Source: SAR324 cluster bacterium
Lineage (GTDB): Bacteria > SAR324 > XYD2-FULL-50-16 > HCM1
NCBI GenBank assembly: GCA_002995645.1
Contig: PUHO01000006.1
Location: forward strand, 1-42,323
Length of the DNA stretch: 42,323 nt
Direction: 5' to 3'
A model generated the notes under the pieces. That model ran no database searches, had not been told where the DNA came from, and was given only the letters and a program-made list of their open reading frames with translations. Positions 34,582-42,323 of the stretch are shown piece by piece. How positions within the stretch are numbered: the stretch's first letter is position 1; every line of letters begins with the position of its first letter. A program made the position numbers and the translations under genes.

Positions 34582-36039
34582 TTAATATCTGTAATGATCC
34601 GGTTTATAGGGACCTTCAACAGGAACGCCAATATAATCAGCTTGCTGTTTCGTTAATTCAGTAAGACTTACGCCTAATTTTTCAAGGTGCAATCTGGCAA
34701 CTTGTTCATCTAAATATTTGGGAAGCATATACACTTTATTTTCATACTTTCCTTTTTCACGATGCAAAGCCAATTGCGCCAATACTTGATTTGCAAAAGA
34801 GTTAGACATAACAAAACTAGGATGCCCTGTTGCGCAACCTAAATTCAAAAGCCTTCCTTCAGCAAGAACCATAATGCTATGCCCGTCCGGAAAGATCCAT
34901 TGATCATATTGCGGTTTAATTGTAATACGTTTGATACCCGCTCTATTTTGTAGCCCACTCATATCAATTTCATTATCAAAATGCCCAATATTGCCAATAA
35001 TAGCTTTATCTTTCATTTTTTCCATATGCTCTAAGCGAATAACGTTAAAATTACCTGTTGTTGTAATAAATACATCAGCTTTAGAAACTACTTCTTCTAA
35101 AGTGCGTACTTCAAAACCGTCCATTACCGCTTGTAAAGCACAAATAGGATCTATTTCCGTAACAATAACGCGGCAACCTTGCCCTCGCAAAGATTGAGCC
35201 GAACCTTTCCCCACTTCGCCATAACCGCAAACAACGGCCGTTTTACCGCCAATCATTACGTCTGACGCACGAAAAATACCGTCTATTAAAGAATGGCGAC
35301 AACCGTATACGTTATCAAATTTACTTTTTGTTACTGAATCGTTAACGTTAAAAGCCGGGAATAATAACTCGCCTGCTTCTTGCATTTTATATAAGCGATG
35401 CACACCTGTTGTGGTTTCTTCACTTACTCCATAAATAGCACTTGCTATTGCTTGCCAATCTACGTTGCCTTGTTCTTTTATTTTAGAAAGTAAGCTTAAA
35501 ATAACGCCCCATTCTTCTGCTTCTTCTTTTGCATTAAACGAAGGAATCGCCCCTTCTTTTTGGAATTGCGCACCTTTATGTACTAGCAAAGTAGCGTCGC
35601 CTCCATCGTCAACAATCATATGCGGACCTTTGCCGTCTTGCCAAAGCAAAGCTTGGTACGTACACCACCAATATTCTTCTAAAGTTTCCCCTTTCCATGC
35701 AAAAACAGGAACGCCTTGCGGTTTTTCAGCTGTGCCATTAGGTCCCACAACGACCGCCGCCGCCGCGTGATCTTGTGTAGAAAATATATTACAACTAACC
35801 CAACGCACGTCCGCACCTAGATCTACTAATGTTTCAATAAGCACTGCCGTTTGGATTGTCATATGCAAACTGCCCATTATCCGCACCGATTGTAGCGGTT
35901 TATCTTTTGCATATTGCGCGCGGATAGCCATTAATCCGGGCATTTCTGATTCAGCTAAAAGAATTTCTTTTCTGCCAAACTCATGGCTATGAATATCTGC
36001 AATTTTATAATCTGGGCGATCTGTTAAAGAAGGAAACAT
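34582..36039 (-). CDS. ahcY: S-adenosylhomocysteinase
   Basis: AhcY reversibly splits S-adenosylhomocysteine to adenosine and homocysteine, relieving product inhibition of methyltransferases. The 485-residue protein has the NAD-binding GYGEVGKGSAQSLRG near 268-282, FNVNDSVTKSKFDNVYGCR near 225-243 with the active-site Lys and Asp, and the C-terminal KPDHYRY that closes the cofactor site. It is the long form with an insertion near residues 130-160. ATG 36039 has a weak ribosome-binding site but a good upstream promoter. Confidence 0.98.
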   Translation of the reverse strand: MFPSLTDRPDYKIADIHSHEFGRKEILLAESEMPGLMAIRAQYAKDKPLQSVRIMGSLHMTIQTAVLIETLVDLGADVRWVSCNIFSTQDHAAAAVVVGPNGTAEKPQGVPVFAWKGETLEEYWWCTYQALLWQDGKGPHMIVDDGGDATLLVHKGAQFQKEGAIPSFNAKEEAEEWGVILSLLSKIKEQGNVDWQAIASAIYGVSEETTTGVHRLYKMQEAGELLFPAFNVNDSVTKSKFDNVYGCRHSLIDGIFRASDVMIGGKTAVVCGYGEVGKGSAQSLRGQGCRVIVTEIDPICALQAVMDGFEVRTLEEVVSKADVFITTTGNFNVIRLEHMEKMKDKAIIGNIGHFDNEIDMSGLQNRAGIKRITIKPQYDQWIFPDGHSIMVLAEGRLLNLGCATGHPSFVMSNSFANQVLAQLALHREKGKYENKVYMLPKYLDEQVARLHLEKLGVSLTELTKQQADYIGVPVEGPYKPDHYRY

Positions 36040-36087
36040 AATAAATTTTGAAATAGAATAATTAATAATAAAACGTTATGCTTTGTA

Positions 36088-36114
36088 AATATATAAATTC
36101 ACCCACTTTGTCAA
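36088..36114 (-). promoter_or_regulatory. Promoter of ahcY
   Basis: On the minus strand a perfect TTGACA (36114-36109) is followed after 15 bp by TATATT (36093-36088), or after 17 bp by TATTTA. The start codon is about 50 bp further on. Confidence 0.5.
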
Positions 36115-36148
36115 TATTGTACTAAATTAGTAAAAAATAATTATTATC

Positions 36149-36177
36149 TTGACAAATAGTATTATTTTTATTAATTT
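36149..36177 (+). promoter_or_regulatory. Candidate promoter of rpsU
   Basis: A perfect -35 TTGACA at 36149-36154 is followed 16-17 bp later by a poor -10 (TTAATT or TAATTT). Confidence 0.35.
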
Positions 36178-36219
36178 AAAGGAACTATGAATAGAAATTA
36201 CTACTTAATTAAGGAATTT

Positions 36220-36432
36220 ATGAGAGTCAGAGTAAACAATAATCAAGCTGATCGTGCTTTACGAGAATTAAAGCTTCTATTGGTTAGAGAAGGTCTTTTT
36301 AAAGAAATTAAAAAGAGAAAATGTTATCTTAAACCAACTATAAAAAGGAAATTGAAAAGAGAAGATGCTGAAAAAACCAGACATAAGGATAGAAAACGTA
36401 TGATGGTTCGCATGAAAAACATCTTACTATAA
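36220..36432 (+). CDS. rpsU: Ribosomal protein bS21
   Basis: S21 is a small-subunit protein needed for initiation on many mRNAs. The family starts with a short Val-rich strand, here MRVRVNNNQADRALRELK, and continues with the basic helices KEIKKRKCYLKPTIKRKLK. An in-frame ATG at 36187 would add 11 residues. I prefer 36220 because it matches the family start and has AAGGA 5 bases upstream, giving 70 residues. Both ATGs have a plausible ribosome-binding site. A strong terminator follows. Confidence 0.93.
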   Translation: MRVRVNNNQADRALRELKLLLVREGLFKEIKKRKCYLKPTIKRKLKREDAEKTRHKDRKRMMVRMKNILL

Positions 36433-36445
36433 AGTACCGTTTTTT

Positions 36446-36478
36446 AAGTCTATACTAACTTCTTAGTATAGACTTTTT
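36446..36478 (+). terminator. Rho-independent terminator of rpsU
   Basis: A perfect 13-bp stem (AAGTCTATACTAA at 36446-36458, TTAGTATAGACTT at 36463-36475) with a 4-base loop ends in TTTTT. It lies just before array C. Confidence 0.9.
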
Positions 36479-36485
36479 CACTTCT

Positions 36486-37138
36486 TAGCTTGGTTATATG
36501 GCAACTACCGTTGTCTAAACTTGCCCGGCTTTGCCTTCTCTTGCTTGGTTATCTGGGGATTGTCATTGTTTTACACTTGCCCCGCTTTGCCTTCTCTTGC
36601 TTAGTTATGTGGCGATTGTCATTGTCTAAACTTCCCCGGCTTTGCCTTATCTGGCTTGGTTATCTGGGAATTGTCATTGTCTAAACTTCCTCGGCTTTGC
36701 CTTCTCTTCCTTGGTTATGTGGGGATTGTCATTGTCTAAACTTCCCCGGCTTTGCCTTATCTGGCTTGGTTATCTGGCGATTGTCATTGTCTAAACTTCC
36801 CCCGGTTTTGCCTTATCTGGCTTGGGTCTGTGGGGATTGTCATTGTCTAAACTTGCCCCGCTTTGCCTTATCTGGCTTGGTTATGTGGCGATTGTCATTG
36901 TCTAAACTTCCCCCGCTTTGCCTTATCTGGCTTGGTTATATGGCGCTTGTCATTGTCTAAACTTGTCCGGCTTTGCCTTATCTGGCTTGGGTCTGTGGCG
37001 ATTGTCATTGTCTAAACTTCCCTCGCTTTGTCTTCTCTTGCTTGGTTATATGGTGATTGTCATTGTCTAAACTTCCCCGGCTTTGCCTTATCTGGCTTGG
37101 TTATGTGGCGATTGTCATTGTCTAAACTTCCCCGGCTT
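36486..37138 (-). repeat. Array C: twelve 55-bp units including the lipA 3' end
   Basis: The core TTGTCTAAAC (one degenerate copy) starts at 36511, 36566, 36622, 36677, 36732, 36787, 36843, 36898, 36953, 37008, 37063 and 37118, so the period is 55 bp with two 56-bp steps. The twelfth core contains the lipA stop codon (37122-37124). The shared block CTAAACTTCCCCGGCTT therefore covers the last five or six codons of lipA, after which the gene and the unit diverge. Variation is concentrated at a few positions (CTTCTCTTG or TTATCTGG, and TATGTGG, TATCTGG or GTCTGTGG). The period is not a multiple of three and open frames across it are artefacts. Confidence 0.95.
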
Positions 37139-38009
37139 CTTTCCTTTGACTATCAAAAAAATACGCCCCGGCTTTGTACGAACTTCGTGCTAATGGCGCG
37201 GCGACGGCATAGGTAAAACCTAGCTTATAACACTCTTCTTCCCATTGTTTAAACTTTTCTGGCGTTACATATTCTTGCACTGCTAATTTGTATTTACTTG
37301 GTTGTAAATATTGACCTATAGTAACAAAATCTATATTAGCTTCACGCATATCATATAAAGTCTGCCGTATTTCCTGCTCTGTTTCTCCTAAACCTAGCAT
37401 TAAAGACGATTTACTATATACACGTGGAAACTCCTTTTTCACATGTGCCAACACCGCTAACGATTGCTTATAGTCTGCTCGTTTATCTCGCACTATCGGC
37501 GTTAACCTCTCCACTGTTTCCACGTTGTGAGAAATGACGTTCACTTCACTTCTTGCTAACTTGCTAAAAGCTTCTGTATCACCTTGAAAATCAGGAACTA
37601 AAACTTCTAGATAAAGTTGTTTATTCTCTTTTTTAACTGCATTAATACAATCTATCAAATGAGCTACCCCTTGATCTGGCAAATCATCTCTTGTAACACT
37701 AGTAAGAACAACAAACTTTAAATTAAGTTGTTGAATCACCTTTGCTAAACGTACGGCTTCTTTTGGATTAGGCAAGTCCGGATTCTTCGCCGTCTTAACA
37801 GAACAAAAGCGGCAAGCTCTTGTGCAAACTTCCCCCATTAACATAAAAGTTGCCGTTCCACTACTCCAACATTCGCCACGATTAGGACACCTTGCTTCTT
37901 GACAAACTGTTGCAATTTGTGCATTTTCTTGTAAGTATCGTAAATGTGCAAACTTAACGTCTGTTGCGAAACTAGTTTGTAACCAATGCGGTTTTCTTTG
38001 TATACTCAT
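37122..38009 (-). CDS. lipA: Lipoyl synthase
   Basis: LipA is a radical-SAM enzyme that inserts two sulfurs into octanoyl groups on lipoate-dependent proteins. The 295-residue protein has both cluster motifs: CQEARCPNRGEC near 36-47 for the auxiliary cluster, and CTRACRFC near 62-69 for the SAM cluster. The C-terminal ARSSYKAG supplies the serine ligand. The stop codon lies inside the first unit of array C, so the last residues (EAGEV) come from repeat sequence. It faces the octanoyltransferase gene, the two start codons being only 15 bp apart. Confidence 0.97.
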   Translation of the reverse strand: MSIQRKPHWLQTSFATDVKFAHLRYLQENAQIATVCQEARCPNRGECWSSGTATFMLMGEVCTRACRFCSVKTAKNPDLPNPKEAVRLAKVIQQLNLKFVVLTSVTRDDLPDQGVAHLIDCINAVKKENKQLYLEVLVPDFQGDTEAFSKLARSEVNVISHNVETVERLTPIVRDKRADYKQSLAVLAHVKKEFPRVYSKSSLMLGLGETEQEIRQTLYDMREANIDFVTIGQYLQPSKYKLAVQEYVTPEKFKQWEEECYKLGFTYAVAAPLARSSYKAGAYFFDSQRKEAGEV

Positions 38010-38024
38010 ACATTACCTTTTAAT

Positions 38025-38729
38025 ATGATACCTATTCCTTCTATTCCACAGCTTAACTTCTTACCATATAAAAAAGAAGACGCAAAACTTAATATGCATA
38101 TAGATAATATGCTCCTAGAACAAAAAAAAGGCTGGTTTCTTCGCTTATACGGCTGGGATAAACCAAGCCTTTCTATTGGCAAGAATACTATAACAGATAA
38201 AAAAATCAACCTTTCTTTTTGTGAAAAAAATAATATTCCTTACGTTAGAAGAATAACCGGTGGTAAATCGGTTTTACATCATCATGAAATTACCTATAGC
38301 CTTGCCGGTCCTCTTGATTCTATTCCTTATAATATTGCAGACAGTTGTCATTTACTTTCGCGCCCTTTGCTCTATGCTCTTGAAAAACTTGCTTTTCCTG
38401 TGCAAGCAAAAAGGCAACCGACTCCCCTTTCAAAAGGGGAAGTTTGCTTTCAAGAAACTTCAGCTTATGAAATTACTTTATTTAATAAAAAATTAATTGG
38501 CTCGGCGCAAGTAAGAAAAAAATCTCGTTTCTTACAACACGGATCTATTTTACTCAAATGGGACGCTTTATTATGGTCTCAAATATGGAACGTTCCCGCA
38601 CCTGTATTGCAAAAAAATATTATTAGCTTACAAGAAGTCACAACTGACCTATATATTAAAGAAAAATTACTTGAAATATTACCGCAAGCTTTTGCTTTTA
38701 TTTTCAATACGCATATAAATACAGTATAA
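38025..38729 (+). CDS. Octanoyltransferase/lipoate ligase family protein, LipM-like
   Basis: This protein moves octanoate from acyl carrier protein to a lipoyl domain, the step before LipA. The 234 residues show RRITGGKSVLHHHEITYSL near 86-104, and VCFQETSAYEIT with Cys141 where LipM has its catalytic cysteine, followed by KKLIGSAQVRKKSRFLQHGS. The LplA ligase branch is the main alternative. The frame is open to ATG 37986, inside lipA, but 38025 is the more likely start; no ribosome-binding site stands out. The shared 15-bp gap with lipA suggests that promoters lie inside the opposite gene. Confidence 0.85.
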   Translation: MIPIPSIPQLNFLPYKKEDAKLNMHIDNMLLEQKKGWFLRLYGWDKPSLSIGKNTITDKKINLSFCEKNNIPYVRRITGGKSVLHHHEITYSLAGPLDSIPYNIADSCHLLSRPLLYALEKLAFPVQAKRQPTPLSKGEVCFQETSAYEITLFNKKLIGSAQVRKKSRFLQHGSILLKWDALLWSQIWNVPAPVLQKNIISLQEVTTDLYIKEKLLEILPQAFAFIFNTHINTV

Positions 38730-38780
38730 TAGTAAAAGAAAGTTTCACATCGTACCTAATTTATATGAAAGGCAACTATA

Positions 38781-40454
38781 ATGACAAAAAACCTAACTGA
38801 ACAAAGAATCGCTTCTTTACAAACAGCAGAAGCAATAGAACAAGAAAAACAATGGTGGAGAAGAGCGGTTTTATATCAAATCTACCCGCTTTCCTATAAA
38901 AGCACCACAAACAAACAGACAGGCGACTTACAAGGCATTATTGAGAAGTTACCTTATTTAAGCAATCTTGGCATTGACGCTATTTGGATTGCACCGTTTC
39001 TTGAATCGCCGTTCAAAGATTTTGGGTATGACGTAAGTAATTATCGTAAAGTATCACCAACTTTTGGGACAAATGCAGATTTTACCGCTTTACTAGAACA
39101 AGCGCATACAAAGGGTATTCGTGTTTTAATAGATATGGTGGTAAGCCATACGTCTAATAAACACGCTTGGTTTCAAGAAAGCAGCCAAGATAGAACAAAC
39201 GCTAAAGCTAATTGGTACGTTTGGGCAGATCCGCAAGCAGACGGAACGCCGCCGAATAATTGGCTTTCTATTTTTGGCGGTTCAGCTTGGCAATGGTCGC
39301 CTATACGCAAGCAATATTACTTTCATAATTTTACAACAGAACAGCCGGACTTAAATTATCACAATATAGAAGTGCGTCAACAAATTTTGAACGAATGCGA
39401 CTTCTGGCTTAAACAAGGAGTAGACGGTTTTCGCTTAGATACGTCTAATTACTACTTTCACGATATTTTGCTACGTAATAACCCGGCAGCAAAACCGATT
39501 AGCGACGTTAGCGATTTTAGTATGGCACTAGATAACCCGTATAGCATGCAAGAAGCTATTTATTCAAAAAGTCGCCCTGAATGCTTGACTTTCCTAAAAG
39601 AGTTACGAACTTTAGCCGATACCTATCCGGGCACCGTGTTACTTGGCGAAGTAGGCGACACAGCAGAAGTTTCTTTACAACTTATCCCGGCGTATACTAA
39701 AGAAAACGAAGGGCTACATATGTGTTATAGCTTTGATTTACTAGGTGAAAACTTCACCCCAACTTTTTTTGCCTCTATTCTTAGCAACTATGACAAGCAC
39801 CTTGATTCCGGCTGGTTATGTATAGCTTTTAGTAATCACGACGTACCGCGCTATATAAGCCGGTGGCATAAAGACAATATCCCGAACTTTAGCGCATTTG
39901 CCATTAGTTTACTTGGCTCTTTACGAGGCAGTATTTGTTTATATCAAGGGGAAGAATTGGGGCTTACAGAAGCCAACTTAGCCTATGAAGATCTTGTTGA
40001 TCCTTACGGTTTAGCCTTCTATCCTACGTACAAAGGGCGAGACGGTTGCCGTACGCCGATGCCTTGGGATAATACACAAGAACAAGCCGGCTTCTCTCAA
40101 GGCAAGCCTTGGCTACCGATTCCAAAAGAACATATGGCAAAAGCAGTTAACACGCAGCTTGCCGATCCCACTAGTAGCTTTACGCAATATAAACAGTTTC
40201 TTACATTTAGAAAGCAACGTACTACGCTACAAACAGGCGATTTTACTTTAATCAAAGCTAATGAAACTTTATTAGTTTTTGAAAGAAAATCAAAACAAGA
40301 AACTATACTTTGTATTTTTAATTTTTCCGCATTGCAAGCCGATTATCGTTTGCCTTATAAAAGCAAAAATTTGTTGTATACTGTAGGCAAGGTAGTTGAT
40401 GAAGGGAAGCAAATTGTATTAGACGGCTATAGTAGTGCTTTTATAGCTATTTAG
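38781..40454 (+). CDS. Alpha-glucosidase, glycoside hydrolase family 13
   Basis: This is a cytoplasmic exo-acting enzyme that cleaves alpha-linked glucose from maltose-, isomaltose- or trehalose-type sugars. The 557-residue protein starts the catalytic domain with WWRRAVLYQIYPLSY near 25. The GH13 regions are intact: DMVVSHTSNKHAWF near 112-125, GFRLDTSN with nucleophile Asp220, LLGEVGD with acid/base Glu290, and SNHDV with Asp354. No signal peptide is present. The exact sugar bond (alpha-1,4, 1,6 or trehalose-6-phosphate) cannot be fixed. AAAGG lies before ATG 38781. The ~1.9 kb after it is array D. Confidence 0.92.
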   Translation: MTKNLTEQRIASLQTAEAIEQEKQWWRRAVLYQIYPLSYKSTTNKQTGDLQGIIEKLPYLSNLGIDAIWIAPFLESPFKDFGYDVSNYRKVSPTFGTNADFTALLEQAHTKGIRVLIDMVVSHTSNKHAWFQESSQDRTNAKANWYVWADPQADGTPPNNWLSIFGGSAWQWSPIRKQYYFHNFTTEQPDLNYHNIEVRQQILNECDFWLKQGVDGFRLDTSNYYFHDILLRNNPAAKPISDVSDFSMALDNPYSMQEAIYSKSRPECLTFLKELRTLADTYPGTVLLGEVGDTAEVSLQLIPAYTKENEGLHMCYSFDLLGENFTPTFFASILSNYDKHLDSGWLCIAFSNHDVPRYISRWHKDNIPNFSAFAISLLGSLRGSICLYQGEELGLTEANLAYEDLVDPYGLAFYPTYKGRDGCRTPMPWDNTQEQAGFSQGKPWLPIPKEHMAKAVNTQLADPTSSFTQYKQFLTFRKQRTTLQTGDFTLIKANETLLVFERKSKQETILCIFNFSALQADYRLPYKSKNLLYTVGKVVDEGKQIVLDGYSSAFIAI

Positions 40455-40469
40455 CATAATACATGGTTC

Positions 40470-42323
40470 AGGCGGTTAATATACGAGTTATAAGGCTGAC
40501 TAATACTTTGCCATATGTACATGTTTTCTTGGCTTTAGGAAGCTTACTAGCATGCTATAAACGGGTATTTAAATCGCTACTAAGCAAACTTTATAAGTTG
40601 TTAAAAAACTTTATATGTTTTTAACTTCGCAATAGGGCAAGATGCAAGATAGGCTAGAAACCTTATAGGCAGACAGGCGAAAATAATAACTTAATATCTA
40701 AATATATAAGCAAGTTGCAAGGTTAACTTTTCCCCTATACAAATCTTTTCTTGTCTTTTGTATTTAGTCGGGGCATTCCTTTTCTTTGTTGCAAGATAAG
40801 CTATGAAAAATTGGAAGCGAGGGGACGAAGATAATAACTTAATATCTAAATATACAAGCAAGTTGCAAAATTAACTAATGCATTGCTCTATGCAAATGTT
40901 TTCTTGCCTGTTGTATTTAGTCGGGCGTTCCTTTTTTTCGTTGTAAGATAGGCTATGAAATCTTATAGGCAAACGGGCGAAGATAATAACTTAATATCTA
41001 AATATACAAGCAAGTTGCAAGGTTAACTTTCCCCTTATGCAAATGTTTTCTTGCCTGTTGTATTTATTGCTGTTCTTTACAGACAAACTATTTATAGCCT
41101 GCGTAATTCTTTACTAGTCGTACTTTAAACGCTTTTTGTTGAGTTGTTGCCTGCCTTCTCAATATAGCAAGTAACTTAACTTTGCTCTATGCAAATCTTT
41201 TTTGCCTGTTGCATTTAGTCGGGGAGTTCCTTTTCTTCGTTGCAAGATAGGCTATGAAATCTTATAGGCGAACGGGCGAAAATAATAACTTAATATCCTA
41301 AACATATAAGCAAGCTACAAAGTTAACTTTTCCCCTATGCAAATGTTTTCTTGCCTGTTGTATTTAGTGCTTTAAGCGTGTTTCTTTGTTGCAAGATAGG
41401 CTATGAAAACTTATAGGCGAGCGGGCGAAGATAATAACTTAATATCTAAATATATAAGCAAGTTACAAGGTTAGCTAATGCTTTGCTCTATGCAACTGTT
41501 TTCTTGCCTGTTGTATTTAGTGGGGGCATTCCTTTTCTTCGTTGTAAGATAGGCTATGAAAAATTATAGGCGATCGGGTGAAAATAATAACTTAATATCC
41601 TAAACAAGTTGCAAGGTTAACTTTTCCCCTATGCAAATCTTTTCTTGCCTGTTGTATTTAGTCGTGGCGTTCTTTTTCTTTGTTGCAAGATAGGCTATGA
41701 AAAATTAGAAATCGGCGGGTGAAAATAATAACTTAATATCTAAACATATAAGCAAGTTGCAAAGTTAATTAATGCTTTGACCTTATGCAACTGTTTTCTT
41801 GCCTGTTGTATTTAGTGGGAGGGGGGCATTTTCTTTGTTGCAAGTAAATCATCTTATCAAATTAGTAACTTACTATATGCAAGATAGGCAATGAAAAAGT
41901 GGAAGCCGGTGGAGAAGTAAAAACAGAACAGACAAACTATTTATAGCCTGCCTGTTTCTTTACTAGCCGTACTTTAAACGTGTTTTTTTTGAATTGTTGC
42001 CTGCCTTCTCAATATAGCAAGTAACTTAACTTTGCTCTATGCAACTGTTTTCTTGCCTGTTGCATTTAGTCGGGGGCTTTCCTTTTTTTCGTTGCAAGTA
42101 AATCATCTTACAAAATTAGTAACTTAACTTATATGCAAGATAGGCTATGAAAAATTAGAAGCCGGCGGGCGAAAATAATAACTTAATATCTAAACATATA
42201 AGCAAGTTGCAAGGTTAACTTTCCCCTTATACAAATGTTTTCTTGCCTGTTGTATTTAGTCGGGGCATTCCTTTTCTTCGTTGTAAGATAGGCTATGAAA
42301 AATTATAGGCGATCGGGTGAAAA
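40470..42323 (+). repeat. Array D: ~150-bp mosaic repeats running off the window
   Basis: The marker ATAATAACTTAATAT occurs at 40683, 40831, 40983, 41282, 41431, 41584, 41724 and 42174. Spacings are about 140-153 bp, or two and three times that. Each unit also contains TTTTCTTGCCTGTTGTATTTAG and GATAGGCTATGAAA. A second element of about 115 bp, beginning AGACAAACTATTTATAGCCTG, is inserted at 41081 and 41930. The first, more diverged unit begins within about 30 bp of the glucosidase stop (GCTGACTAATACTTTGCC near 40495 matches GTTAGCTAATGCTTTGCT near 41471). No gene, RNA gene or long open frame is visible. The array is cut by the window end. Confidence 0.93.

Noticed and set aside
36490..37216. 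Plus-strand open frames with repeated LSKLP-type segments
   Set aside because: They cross the 55-bp array, whose period is not a multiple of three, have no ribosome-binding site, and run into lipA antisense.
38425..38445. CCCCTTT-CAAAAGGGG inverted repeat
   Set aside because: It lies inside the octanoyltransferase coding region with no T-run; probably chance.
40470..42323. Insertion sequence or prophage remnant
   Set aside because: No transposase or integrase fragment, no terminal inverted repeats and no target duplication were visible.

Overview
The window is A+T-rich bacterial chromosome, densely packed with housekeeping genes. The cell was a flagellated diderm. The first 326 bases hold the start of a flagellin, YidC is the long form with a periplasmic domain, and one secreted protein looks like an outer-membrane beta-barrel. 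The phylum cannot be fixed from this DNA alone; a spirochaete-like or other host-adapted low-GC diderm is possible. There is no phage, no insertion sequence, no CRISPR array and no recognisable tRNA or rRNA gene.

Layout. 1-5.7 kb (mostly minus strand): flagellin start, ion-pumping pyrophosphatase hppA, queA, a small orphan protein and purB. 5.9-10.9 kb (plus): ClpB, an MFS exporter and two Hsp20 chaperones behind a likely sigma-54 promoter. 11-17 kb (minus): a TPR protein, groEL, groES, recA and a small secreted protein. 17-23.3 kb: an RRM protein (plus), then a minus block with a YdiJ-like FAD/Fe-S dehydrogenase, a beta-barrel candidate, nusB, parA and a nucleoside-phosphorylase-fold protein. 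23.4-29.7 kb (plus): an aminotransferase, a family-3 glycosidase, rpoN (sigma-54), an orphan protein, pspA and an HU-type protein. 30.9-36 kb (minus): the rpmH-rnpA-yidD-yidC cluster followed by a cation-efflux gene, with ahcY upstream. 36.2-40.5 kb: rpsU, lipA facing a LipM-type octanoyltransferase, and an alpha-glucosidase.

The four gene-poor stretches are the most unusual part. Each is a tandem or mosaic array of degenerate repeats. In three of them the repeat unit is recognisably the 3' end of the gene it abuts: groEL (four units of about 90 bp), the cation-efflux gene (six mosaic fragments of up to about 200 bp) and lipA (twelve 55-bp units, the last containing the lipA stop codon). The fourth array (about 150-bp units) begins within about 30 bp of the glucosidase stop codon and runs off the window. 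Repeated local amplification of gene tails, at unrelated housekeeping genes, is the best candidate here for something undescribed.

Functional links. Protein-quality-control genes are concentrated in 14 kb (clpB, two hsp20, groES, groEL), but there is no CIRCE operator at groES. Instead hsp20 has a -24/-12 promoter with phased palindromes about 80-140 bp upstream, and rpoN itself lies 16 kb away. SAM chemistry recurs (queA, ahcY, lipA and possibly the nucleoside-phosphorylase-like protein), as does lipoate assembly (lipA plus LipM-type).
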